The translations under genes and the position numbers were made by a program. 64,000 bases of DNA from Mycobacterium sp. GA-2829 (GTDB lineage: Bacteria > Actinomycetota > Actinomycetes > Mycobacteriales > Mycobacteriaceae). The stretch spans positions 1 through 64,000 of the forward strand of contig NZ_LQIT01000005.1 of the NCBI RefSeq assembly GCF_001499965.1, given 5' to 3'. The notes under the pieces were generated by a model that was not told the DNA's origin, did not search any database, and saw nothing but the letters and a program-made list of their open reading frames with translations. Below, one piece after another: positions 1 to 7,890 of the stretch; position 1 is the first letter of the stretch, and each line of letters opens with the position of its first letter.

Positions 1-744
1 GGGCTGCCGCGCGCCGCCGGGCCAAATCCCCCGCATGAACGGGTGGTTGCCCGCCATCAGCAGGAGATGGATGTGTACGGCAAGCGCGAAGAGATCTGAC
101 GGCTTCTCCCGCGGGTACAGCCGCAGGTCGACGGCGACGAGCTCGGGGGCGGTGAACTCCGGTCTGCCGACACTGCACAGGTATCGGCGGCCCGCCGCGT
201 CGGTGAACTGCATGGAGTCGCAGTCCACCAGCGTCACCTCGGTGGTGTCGGAGACCAGGATGTTGCGCTCCTGGAAGTCGCCGATCACCGCGTCGACGCG
301 ATGGACCACCTGCACCGCCAGGCACAGGTTGGCCGCCGTACTGACCAGATGCTCCCACGTCGCGCGCCGGGTCCACTGCGGACCGCCCGGCAGCGGGTCC
401 TCCCGGTTCGACGGGTTGCTGATCGTGTGGATCTCCACCGCGGTGGCGGTGTCCACGCGCGGCATGACGAACCCGACCGGCCGGTCCCCGTCGAGCAGCA
501 TTCCCGACGGCCACGTCAGCACCACGAAACCGTTGGGCTGCACCCGCCCCGGGGGTGGGGACTGCACCATCGCCGCGACTTTGTCCAACTTCGCAGCCAG
601 TCCCGTGAGGTCCGGGTGAAACACTTTGGCCGCCAGATCCGGTCGCTCCGCGACACCGTAGACGGTGCCCTCGCCGGCGCGGGCGAGCACCGGCGCCAGC
701 GTCAGTCGCTCACCGGTAGCGAGACGGACGTCGGTGCCGCTCAC
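1..744 (-). CDS. Protein kinase-like protein of a vWA/PP2C/kinase triad (partial)
   Basis: The N-terminal about 248 residues are present; the C-terminus runs off the window. Kinase features are visible: a glycine loop (AGEGTVYGV), the lysine strand (LAAKVFHP), a catalytic loop reading GDFQERNIL and a metal-binding DCD in place of DFG (VDCDSMQF), then an APE-like FTAPEL and SDLFALAVHIHLLL of the F helix. The GTG start overlaps the PP2C stop by four bases (GTGA); a GTG 15 bases upstream is the alternative. Last visible gene of the leftward operon after a vWA protein and a PP2C phosphatase, which is the arrangement known as the TerY-P triad in Ter-type stress systems. It probably acts in the cytoplasm as the opposing partner of the phosphatase. 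Its substrate is unknown; the divergent secretion ATPase with an FHA domain is an attractive but unproven candidate. Confidence 0.8.
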   Translation of the reverse strand, partial: MSGTDVRLATGERLTLAPVLARAGEGTVYGVAERPDLAAKVFHPDLTGLAAKLDKVAAMVQSPPPGRVQPNGFVVLTWPSGMLLDGDRPVGFVMPRVDTATAVEIHTISNPSNREDPLPGGPQWTRRATWEHLVSTAANLCLAVQVVHRVDAVIGDFQERNILVSDTTEVTLVDCDSMQFTDAAGRRYLCSVGRPEFTAPELVAVDLRLYPREKPSDLFALAVHIHLLLMAGNHPFMRGIWPGGARQP

Positions 745-1622
745 CGCCGACGCCGCCACATCCCACGACGCCGTGCGCCTCGCGCCAACGGCACCGTCTC
801 GAGCTCGGCGACCGACGCTCCCGGCGCGGGCGAACTGTCCGTCACCGCGCCGACCGCCGACTCGGACACCGCCGCCAGCACCATCGTCTTGTCGTCGCCG
901 GTCTGGTCGTCGGTGATCCCCCGCAGCAGCGCCGCGAACTGATCGGCCCGCGCCCCGGCGCGCACATGTTTCCAGGAGTCGCGGAAGAACGGCTCGTAGG
1001 CCTCCCCCGTCCCGATGTCGGTGATCTTGTAGCTCATCCCGTCGGTGCTGAGCGCGAACGCCGTGACTTCGTTCAGCGACACCGTGCGGAACGACACCTC
1101 GAATGCTCGGTCGGACTGTAGAAATGACGTGGTGTTCGCGTAGCCGTCCTTCGCCTCGATCAGCAGGGACCCGATCCGGCCGTCGTGGAGTTCGGCGGCG
1201 ATCACCCCGTCGCCGATCTGGCCGAAGACCGCCCTGCCGCGGTCCGCGACGGCCACGCACAGCGTCGTCGACAGCCGCATCGGCTCCACTCCGAGCGCGG
1301 CGGCCTGCCGGGTGACCCGGGTGAGCGCGTTGTCGAACAGCCACCGCATCAATTGTTCGGCGTCGCCGCTGCGGAAGTTCTCGACGAACGCCGGCCGCAG
1401 CCCGTCGGTCAGCACGCTCTGGCAGGCGGCATACGCACCCCACGCGGAGGTTCCGGTGACCGCGCCGGCACCATCGGCGACGGCAGCGACCACGTAATCA
1501 TTTGCGACGCCGTAACTGTAGGCGTCGTCGCAGCCCAGTCCGCGGCGCTCATGCTCCTGCCCGGTCACCGACGCACCGCACACGGCCCATCGCGGCGCCC
1601 CGTCGGGGCACCCGGGTCTCAC
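741..1622 (-). CDS. PP2C-type Ser/Thr protein phosphatase
   Basis: About 293 residues. PP2C metal-site motifs appear in order: CDDAYSYG, VAAVADGAGA (the DGxG motif), FGQIGDG, FALSTDG and the terminal TGDDKTMVLA. There is no transmembrane segment, so it is a cytosolic phosphatase. The GTG start at 1622 overlaps the vWA stop by four bases and the PP2C stop overlaps the kinase start by four bases, so the three genes are almost certainly translationally coupled. A second GTG at 1583 lies closer to the first conserved motif. The expected role is dephosphorylating the targets of the adjacent kinase; the family assignment is firm, the target is inference. Confidence 0.88.
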   Translation of the reverse strand: MRPGCPDGAPRWAVCGASVTGQEHERRGLGCDDAYSYGVANDYVVAAVADGAGAVTGTSAWGAYAACQSVLTDGLRPAFVENFRSGDAEQLMRWLFDNALTRVTRQAAALGVEPMRLSTTLCVAVADRGRAVFGQIGDGVIAAELHDGRIGSLLIEAKDGYANTTSFLQSDRAFEVSFRTVSLNEVTAFALSTDGMSYKITDIGTGEAYEPFFRDSWKHVRAGARADQFAALLRGITDDQTGDDKTMVLAAVSESAVGAVTDSSPAPGASVAELETVPLARGARRRGMWRRRR

Positions 1623-2320
1623 GCGCTGGTCCAGCCGGCGGCCGAGGGCAGCGGCACCCGGCCGTTCATCGCCTCGTGGGTCTGATCGTCGCGGGCGAAC
1701 TCGGAGCTGTTCGACACGTTGCTCAACGAGGCCGACAACCACTCGAAGAGCTCCTCGTACTTGAGGCCCTCCAGCGGCGCGGGGCTGCGCTGCAGCGACA
1801 GCCGCCCGAGCTGCCGGTAGTCCACCCGCGGACCGGCGCCGACTGCGAAAACCGTGACCCCGCGCGCGGATTCGACGGCGTTGAGCCGCGCGACGGCCTC
1901 GTCGAAGCCGTCCAGGTTCGGCTTGCCGTCGGTGAGGATGAGAATCCACGGCCGGTAATACTGCAGCCCAGCGGCCTTGTAGGCGTGCTTGCGGTCCTCG
2001 AGGATGTCGAGCGCGAGGTGGATACCGGCGGCCATGTTCGTGGTCCCCGACGCCGTGAACGCGACGGGCTGCAACGTGCGGGCCTCCTGCATGGGCACCA
2101 GCACGGTGGCCACCGTCCCGAACGTCACCACGGCCACCTCGACCCGCTTGCTGGCCAGCACCTCGTTCTGCAGATAGCGGGTGAACGCCGCGAAACCGCG
2201 CTCCAGCGCGGCGATCGGCTCGCCCTGCATAGATCCCGACACGTCGGCCAGTACGACGCAGGCGACGCGGGGGTCGGGGTTCGCATCGTTCAGCGCGACC
2301 TGCCAGCCCCACTCAGACAT
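1619..2320 (-). CDS. TerY-like von Willebrand factor A domain protein
   Basis: The 233-residue product is a single vWA domain with an intact MIDAS: DVSGSM near residue 26 (DxSxS), the threonine strand SGTTNMAAGI and LTDGKPN further on. Length and layout match TerY proteins of tellurite-resistance-type (Ter) systems. vWA proteins bind a divalent metal and act as scaffolds. Together with the PP2C and kinase genes downstream (both joined by 4-base overlaps) it forms a TerY-P triad, proposed to link metal-dependent protein assembly to phosphorylation. The ATG start at 2320 lies 86 bases after the membrane-protein stop in the same orientation. No terD or terC gene is visible in the window. Confidence 0.88.
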   Translation of the reverse strand: MSEWGWQVALNDANPDPRVACVVLADVSGSMQGEPIAALERGFAAFTRYLQNEVLASKRVEVAVVTFGTVATVLVPMQEARTLQPVAFTASGTTNMAAGIHLALDILEDRKHAYKAAGLQYYRPWILILTDGKPNLDGFDEAVARLNAVESARGVTVFAVGAGPRVDYRQLGRLSLQRSPAPLEGLKYEELFEWLSASLSNVSNSSEFARDDQTHEAMNGRVPLPSAAGWTSA

Positions 2321-2406
2321 CGCCGACTCCCCGTCTCGACCTGACCACCCGTCCGGGAGATCCTCTCATCGACGGGCGCACGCGTCGCACCGAATGACGC
2401 GGAATG

Positions 2407-4005
2407 TCAGTGCCGTTCGGTGTCCCCGCCACCGTAGGTGGTGCCGGCCGCGAAGCGTTGCGTCGACTCCGCCAGTACCTTGGCCACCCGGTCGGTGCCG
2501 GGTGCGGGGTCGGGGCGGAAGATCTTGGCCGTCGCGGGGGCGGCCTCCTGTGCGCGCGGGATGGCGATCGTCGGCGGTGCCCACGAGTACGTGGTGATCG
2601 TCGTCGTGGGGGCCGACTCCGGCTCCGGCGCAGCGGCTTTCGGTGCGACAGTGGAGCCGGCCGACCGTTCCGCCGTGCTGGTCACGAACGCGATCACGAC
2701 CAGGGCGGCGCCGAGCACACACAACGCCACATCGAAGGTGCTGGTGATCTGTTGACCCAGCGTGTTGCCGTACACCTCGGTGATCGCGTCCGGGTTCAGC
2801 GGCGGCACCCGCGGCACCAGCGCCACGCCCACGATGACCCGACACACCGCCAGCGCGAACAGCGCGCCGTATCCCACCGTCAGCAGCATCCGCGGCGCCA
2901 CCTTGCCCGAGCTGTTGAGGAGTAACCAGACCGCCACGACGGCCGCGACCAGGTCGAAGGCCATCAAGGTGGTCGCGTAGTACGGCGGGGCAGGCAGGGC
3001 CAGCGCCGACGCCATCATCAGATCCACGATCCGCAGCACCGCCGACCCGCTGCACCATACGGCGATGAGCACCAGGCACTTTCGCGCAGCCGACCGCCAG
3101 GCGTCGACCGCGTTCCGGTTGAGCGCGGCCAGCACGGTCACCGTCGCGATGACGCCGGTTCCGGCCACCCACGCCAGGTAACCCTCGAACCCGACACCCG
3201 CGGTCGAGGTGTTCTGCGCGATCCCGTGGAAGGCGTCGAGGTCGCGCCCGACGGGCAGCACCCACGTGAACACGCCGGCGACCAGTGCCGCACCCGCGAG
3301 CAGAACCGTGGCCAGCCGCGTCTCCCGGTTCGTCGACATGAGCCACCGGCTGGTGATCAACACCGGCAGCAGCGCGACGACGGCGTAGAGCACCGCGGCG
3401 ACGGTGACCACGAGGTTCTGCGTCCCGGTCTCGGCGTTGCCGATCTCCGGGAGGACAAAACGGGTGCGCCAGTACAGGTTGAACGCGACCGCCGCGAAGG
3501 CGAGAACCAGCGAGACGACGCCGATGATCCGGCAGGCCTTGCTACCCGAACGGTCATCGCCGACGGGCGCGATCACCGGCGCTGCGCCGAGGAGCGCACC
3601 ACCGACCGCGAGCCATGCGCCCGGGCCCATTCCCGGTGGGACCTCCGCGGTTCCGCCCCTCCGCACCGCCTGGACCACGGCATAGACCAGGAATGCGAAC
3701 GCCATGGCCAGCATCGGGCAGTTCAACGTGATCCGCAGCCGGTTCAGCGTCGTGAGATCATCGCTTTCCCTGTTGATTCCGCGTCCCACGTGGGTCAGTA
3801 CCAGCGCGGCCAGCGACGTCAGCGCCGCCACGATCAGCAGGCCCGTCACCCAGCCGGGGGTGCCGGCGATGGTGATCCCGGTAGCGATGTTCCACGGCAG
3901 CAGGACCGCCAGCGTCACCAGCACCGCGGCGACCGCGTCACGGATGACGTTGGCCCGGTGCAGCCGCTGCGGCACCTCGGTCCGGTCTTCGATTACGTTG
4001 CTCAT
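2407..4005 (-). CDS. Polytopic membrane protein of unknown function
   Basis: The 532-residue protein has roughly ten to twelve hydrophobic segments (for example LVTLAVLLPWNIATGITIAG and MLAMAFAFLVYAVVQAV) and a cytoplasmic-looking Pro/Ala-rich tail from about residue 465. No enzymatic motif is recognisable. It could be a mycobacterial DUF7937-type membrane protein, an assignment from memory and weak. The ATG at 4005 is preferred because GGAG sits seven bases upstream; GTG at 4008 is the alternative. It lies 18 bases after the large proline-rich surface protein and upstream of the TerY triad, so all are probably one transcript. In this context it could supply a membrane component that the secretion ATPase next door otherwise lacks, but no sequence evidence proves that. 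Confidence 0.72.
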   Translation of the reverse strand: MSNVIEDRTEVPQRLHRANVIRDAVAAVLVTLAVLLPWNIATGITIAGTPGWVTGLLIVAALTSLAALVLTHVGRGINRESDDLTTLNRLRITLNCPMLAMAFAFLVYAVVQAVRRGGTAEVPPGMGPGAWLAVGGALLGAAPVIAPVGDDRSGSKACRIIGVVSLVLAFAAVAFNLYWRTRFVLPEIGNAETGTQNLVVTVAAVLYAVVALLPVLITSRWLMSTNRETRLATVLLAGAALVAGVFTWVLPVGRDLDAFHGIAQNTSTAGVGFEGYLAWVAGTGVIATVTVLAALNRNAVDAWRSAARKCLVLIAVWCSGSAVLRIVDLMMASALALPAPPYYATTLMAFDLVAAVVAVWLLLNSSGKVAPRMLLTVGYGALFALAVCRVIVGVALVPRVPPLNPDAITEVYGNTLGQQITSTFDVALCVLGAALVVIAFVTSTAERSAGSTVAPKAAAPEPESAPTTTITTYSWAPPTIAIPRAQEAAPATAKIFRPDPAPGTDRVAKVLAESTQRFAAGTTYGGGDTERH

Positions 4006-4023
4006 CACCGATCTCCGATACCG

Positions 4024-6441
4024 CTAGTTGCTTCCGGATCCGAACAGCCCACCGCCGAACGGCAATTCGGGCAGCTCGAACGACGGCAGATCCGGCACCG
4101 ACGGCAGATCCGGCACCGACGGGGCGGACGGCGCCTCGGGCTCCGGGGCGAACGTCGGGATCTCCAGCTTCGGCAATTCGAACGACGGCAGCGAGGGCTG
4201 CTGCACGGGCGGCGAGGGCGGTTCGTACACCGGAACCTCCGGAACGTCCGGAACGGGGATCTCGAACTTGGGCTGCGGGGCCACTACCGGGGGCTCGGGC
4301 AACTCCAACACCCGCTCCGGAATCTTCGGCGACGGCTTGGGCAGCTCCACTACCGGGTCCGGCAGATCGACGGGCGGCTTGGGCAACTCCACGGCCGGCT
4401 TCGGGAAGCCCTCGTCGAGCTTGGGCAGCTCCACCGCCGGCTTCGGGAGGCCCTCATCGAGCTTGGGCAGACCCGCCTCGGGTGCGGTGACACCTGGATT
4501 CAGTCGCGTCCCGGGGCCGTCCGGCACCAGGCCGGTGCCCGGGATGTCCAGATCCGGCGTCGATCCGGATGGCGGGCCGTCCCCGGGGAGAACGCTCGAG
4601 ACGTCGATCCCCGTCTCCGGCAGATCCACCCCCGAACCGGGGGCCAGGCCTTCGGATACGGTCCCGGCGTCGATGACCGGACGCGTTCCCTTCGTGCCGG
4701 GCAGCGATTCGCCGACCTCCGGCGGCAGGATATCGCCGAAAATCGGCATCGGCGTCCCCTCGCCCGCCTTGCCCGTCGGGGTGAGCCCCTCCAGGGCCGA
4801 CGTGTCGACGATCTTGGTGTCCACCGGCAACACCTCCTCGACCACGGTGTCCACGGCGCCGGTCTTGAAGATCTGAGGTGGTATCGCATTGATGTCCGTC
4901 GAGGTGCCCGCGGGGGTGTCACCGACGGCGAACAACTCCCCCTTGGTGGCGGGGACGACGGCTACTTGACCGAGATCGCTCAGATCCGGGAAGTCGCCGG
5001 AATTTCCGGCGACGGAGTTGACCGCGTTCAGTCCCGCACTGGTGGTGTTCGCGACCGCGTCGATCGCGGTTTCGGTCATCAGCCGCATGTTGCCGACCAG
5101 GGCCAGCACCTGACAGGGACTCCACCGCGTGAAATCCGGAATCAACCGGGTCACGTACCCGGCGGCATCGGGGACACCGCCGGGCGGCACGATGCCTTGC
5201 GGCTGGATCGCGGCGGTGAGCTGCGCGGCGTCCGGCACCACGCCGACCGTCCCGTCCCGGTAGAGCTTGATGACCTCGGCGCCGGTGTCCCCGGTACCGC
5301 GCAAGGCGTTGAGCGTCTGCGGCCGGAAGGTGCGGGCCTCGGGCTCGACACCGGGCGGCGGCACCTCTTCGATCATCGTCCAGCCCGGGCCGTCCGGGGT
5401 CACGCCCTGCCCGGGCGCCACCGGGAAGTACTTGCCCGCCAACGCATCGTCGGTGAGCCGGATCGCCTGCTCCCGCACGTCGGGACGGATGTTGAGCGCG
5501 ACCGTGACCGCCAGCGCCGCGAAGCCGACGACCACCACCGCGGCCACCGTGCTGCCCAGCAGTAGTGCCCGCGGCCGGTCCGCCGGAGCGGCCGCGTCGT
5601 CCGCGGTCTCCTCGACCTCGTAGTCCTGCGGGTCCGCGGCGCTCAACGGCGGCATCGGGGTCTGCATGGGCACGGCCGCGCCGGCGATGCTGTCATCCTG
5701 CGCGTCGTCGACCTGCGAGTACGCCAACTGCTGCGCCTCGGGGCTCAGCATGGTGGCGTCCCAGTCCATGGAACCGATCGGAGCCTGTGCCGCAACGGGA
5801 TTCGTCGGGCGCAGGAAACCCGCCAGCGCCGCGCCGCGCGCGATGGCGTACTCCGGCTCGTCCACGAACTGCAGCGGAACCGGCGAGGCCGCCTGCAGCT
5901 CGGCGGTCAACGCCTCGTCAACCGGTGCGCCGAGCACGATCACGCTGGTCGCCCCGCCGGGTTCCTCACCGAAGCGCTCCAACAGCGTCCGGTAGGCCGC
6001 GCCCCGGTCACCGCCCGTCACCGGTTCGACCGCGATCAGGGAGGTGGTGTCGGCGGCCGCGTCGACGATCGACAGTGCGGCGGTGTCCGCGTCGCTGGTC
6101 AACGTCGCGGTGGTCTCGCCGCCGACCAGGGTCCGGGTCACCTCGGTGACCGCATCGGAGCCCGACACCACCGTCACGTTGGTCAGGTCGGCGTCGAGCA
6201 GGGCATCGCGCACGCCGGCTGCCACAGCGGGGTCCGCGCTGCAGACACTGGTGCCCACGAGACGGTGCCCGGATTCGGTCAACATGCGATCGGTCGACGT
6301 CAGCGCCGACACCACGGTGTCGACGGGCTGGTCCGTCAGATCGATCAGTGACTGGTCGATGACCGCATACGGGGCGGCCGCGTCGAGTAGCGCGATCCGC
6401 GCCTCGGCCTTGTCGAGCGCAACTCCGAGCGTCACGTCCAT
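4024..6441 (-). CDS. Membrane-anchored protein, actin/Hsp70-like N-terminus (DUF7159-like) with proline-rich extracellular tail
   Basis: 805 residues in three parts. Residues 1-210 start MDVTLGVALDKAEARIALLD and resemble the Hsp70/actin-type fold of mycobacterial DUF7159 proteins, ending in the typical YAIARGAALAGFL. An acidic linker leads to one transmembrane helix near residues 295-315 (LLLGSTVAAVVVVGFAAL), then about 490 outside residues, the last 250 very rich in LPKP, LPELP and VPDLP units that include a 14-residue tandem repeat. The architecture predicts a cytoplasmic nucleotide-binding-like domain joined to a rod-like cell-wall-spanning tail. It is the first gene of the leftward operon holding the membrane protein and the TerY triad. 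Its function is unknown; a chaperone or envelope-spanning role in the neighbouring WXG100 system is inference. Confidence 0.75.
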   Translation of the reverse strand: MDVTLGVALDKAEARIALLDAAAPYAVIDQSLIDLTDQPVDTVVSALTSTDRMLTESGHRLVGTSVCSADPAVAAGVRDALLDADLTNVTVVSGSDAVTEVTRTLVGGETTATLTSDADTAALSIVDAAADTTSLIAVEPVTGGDRGAAYRTLLERFGEEPGGATSVIVLGAPVDEALTAELQAASPVPLQFVDEPEYAIARGAALAGFLRPTNPVAAQAPIGSMDWDATMLSPEAQQLAYSQVDDAQDDSIAGAAVPMQTPMPPLSAADPQDYEVEETADDAAAPADRPRALLLGSTVAAVVVVGFAALAVTVALNIRPDVREQAIRLTDDALAGKYFPVAPGQGVTPDGPGWTMIEEVPPPGVEPEARTFRPQTLNALRGTGDTGAEVIKLYRDGTVGVVPDAAQLTAAIQPQGIVPPGGVPDAAGYVTRLIPDFTRWSPCQVLALVGNMRLMTETAIDAVANTTSAGLNAVNSVAGNSGDFPDLSDLGQVAVVPATKGELFAVGDTPAGTSTDINAIPPQIFKTGAVDTVVEEVLPVDTKIVDTSALEGLTPTGKAGEGTPMPIFGDILPPEVGESLPGTKGTRPVIDAGTVSEGLAPGSGVDLPETGIDVSSVLPGDGPPSGSTPDLDIPGTGLVPDGPGTRLNPGVTAPEAGLPKLDEGLPKPAVELPKLDEGFPKPAVELPKPPVDLPDPVVELPKPSPKIPERVLELPEPPVVAPQPKFEIPVPDVPEVPVYEPPSPPVQQPSLPSFELPKLEIPTFAPEPEAPSAPSVPDLPSVPDLPSFELPELPFGGGLFGSGSN
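4378..4461. repeat. Two 42-base tandem repeat units in the proline-rich tail
   Basis: Units 4378-4419 and 4420-4461 differ at only four positions and encode a 14-residue unit containing LDEG[L/F]PKPAVELPK on the minus strand. A partial third unit begins at 4462, and degenerate LPKP units flank the pair. Such in-frame repeats can expand or contract without breaking the reading frame, so this is a likely site of length variation between strains. Confidence 0.85.
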
Positions 6442-6638
6442 CCCGAGTTCCCCATCTCTCTATAACGCTGCGAAATACCTCTGACCGTGTCCCCGGCAAT
6501 GCACCGAGACTGTAGAGCCTCGTTAGTTGCGATGTGAGCAAACCAGTCATCGCGGTCGCGACTCATCCTGGCAGTTGCACCATCGGTCCAGGTATCGGTC
6601 GTTCGGTGGACGCGCTGTGTATTTGCGAATGCGAACAC

Positions 6639-6983
6639 TTAGCGCACCGCCCCCTGCACCGGCAGATAGAGGTAGAGGCCGACGACCACGAAACCGATCA
6701 ACAGGTACAGCCCACTGATGACCATCGCGGCCCGGGCCAGACCCGACCCGCTTTCACCCGAGGCCTCGATCTGACGGTGCGCCACATACGACAGCGGGAG
6801 CGTGAACAGCGCTGCGACCAATCCGAACACCAGCGTCGTGACGAAGGTGGCGACCGCCAGCCGGTTGAGCGGCGGTGCCGGCGACACCGTCGGCGCGGTG
6901 AATACGGCCGCCGGACCCCCCTTGGCGCCGCCGGCGACGTAACCCGCGCCGAACTTGCCGGGCGGCAGCGTCGGATCAGCCAC
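6639..6983 (-). CDS. Small DUF4190-type membrane protein
   Basis: A 114-residue protein with a short Gly/Pro-rich N-terminus and two hydrophobic helices (LAVATFVTTLVFGLVAAL and VISGLYLLIGFVVVGLYLYL) separated by LSYVAHRQIEASGESGSGLA. That pattern of helix, short loop with HRQI, G-rich turn and helix is typical of DUF4190 proteins. The GTG at 6983 is chosen because AGGAGG lies eight bases upstream; longer in-frame starts upstream lack such a site. It is divergent from the secretion-ATPase operon and upstream of the surface-protein operon. No function is known for the family beyond membrane location. Confidence 0.7.
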   Translation of the reverse strand: MADPTLPPGKFGAGYVAGGAKGGPAAVFTAPTVSPAPPLNRLAVATFVTTLVFGLVAALFTLPLSYVAHRQIEASGESGSGLARAAMVISGLYLLIGFVVVGLYLYLPVQGAVR

Positions 6984-7215
6984 CGCGCATGCCTCCTGAC
7001 GGTCGTACGGGTTTGCCAGAACAGAGTTTCTCATGTTGCTCTCAGGTGGAGGCAATCGTACGATCGGGCGACAGCAATTCCCGCCCGATCCGCCCGGCAA
7101 AGACTAATCTCGTCACGACCGCGCATCTGCCCACCGGGCGACTGCGCGAGTTTCACCCATCACGGCCAGATCACGGCTGTTGTACGTCGAGTTCGGTGCG
7201 GAACGGAGTCAGCTG
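6984..7215. promoter_or_regulatory. Divergent intergenic region between the two halves of the secretion-like locus
   Basis: This 232-base gap separates outward-facing starts at 6983 (minus) and 7216 (plus), so it must carry promoters for at least one and probably both operons. I see no convincing -35/-10 pair or palindrome. Confidence 0.45.
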
Positions 7216-7890
7216 GTGCGGGGACAGCCAGACAGTGCGGCGCTTGCGTGCCCGCAGTGTGGCTCCGGCCTGCCGCCGCACGCCCGGTTCTGCGGGACGT
7301 GCGGTCACACCCTGAGCGGTCGTATCGTCGTCCCCCGCCAACGGATCCGTACCGCGCCCGTCGACGAACCGCCCATACGACCGGCCACCGTGACGCCTGC
7401 GAGCGGCGGGACTCGATGTGCCGCATCGCTTCTCGATCTGGCCGCCATGATCAGCCCGGCCATGCCGCTGTCCACCGCGGGCGCCGTCCTCGGGGTGGCG
7501 GAGGTGGTCTTCGTCGTCGTTCCGGTGGCGTTCGTCGCGGTGTGGCTCTGGCTACAGATCTGGCAGGGCCTGACGGGCAACACCTTCGGCAAGGCGCTGC
7601 TGGGGCTGCGACTGGTTCGCGCCGCCGACCACCGGCCGCCGGGAGTGGGCGCCACGGTACTGCGCGGCCTGGCGTTCGTCGCCACCGTCGGCCTGGCCGG
7701 GCTGCCGGTGCTGCTCAGCTCTCGGCCCCGCGCCGCATGGCACGACCGGATCAGCGGGCTCACCGTGCTCGACGTGACGACCGGAGCGAACCCGTTGGGG
7801 CAACGCCAACAGCGCACGCTGCGCCGAGCCCCGGACCGGGGGCTCAACCGGGTCGTGTCACCGGTACCCGTGTCAGGGAGACGCGGGTAG
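7216..7890 (+). CDS. RDD-family membrane protein with N-terminal zinc ribbon
   Basis: About 224 residues. Near the N-terminus CPQCGSGLPPHARFCGTCG supplies two CxxC pairs of a zinc ribbon. The middle and C-terminal part have hydrophobic helices and RDD-family features (TFGKALLGLRLVR, then WHDRISGLTVLDV). The GTG at 7216 is preferred (GGAG seven bases upstream); a TTG at 7180 is the only longer choice. The stop codon at 7888-7890 directly abuts the ATG of the FHA-FtsK ATPase gene, so the two are co-translated. RDD proteins are membrane proteins of largely unknown role. Here it is the first gene of the secretion operon and may be a membrane partner of the ATPase. Confidence 0.78.
   Translation: MRGQPDSAALACPQCGSGLPPHARFCGTCGHTLSGRIVVPRQRIRTAPVDEPPIRPATVTPASGGTRCAASLLDLAAMISPAMPLSTAGAVLGVAEVVFVVVPVAFVAVWLWLQIWQGLTGNTFGKALLGLRLVRAADHRPPGVGATVLRGLAFVATVGLAGLPVLLSSRPRAAWHDRISGLTVLDVTTGANPLGQRQQRTLRRAPDRGLNRVVSPVPVSGRRG

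Noticed and set aside
3226..5565. A 779-codon open frame on the plus strand
   Set aside because: It is antisense to the membrane-protein and proline-rich surface-protein genes, rich in Arg/Gly/His with no domain; a product of high GC.
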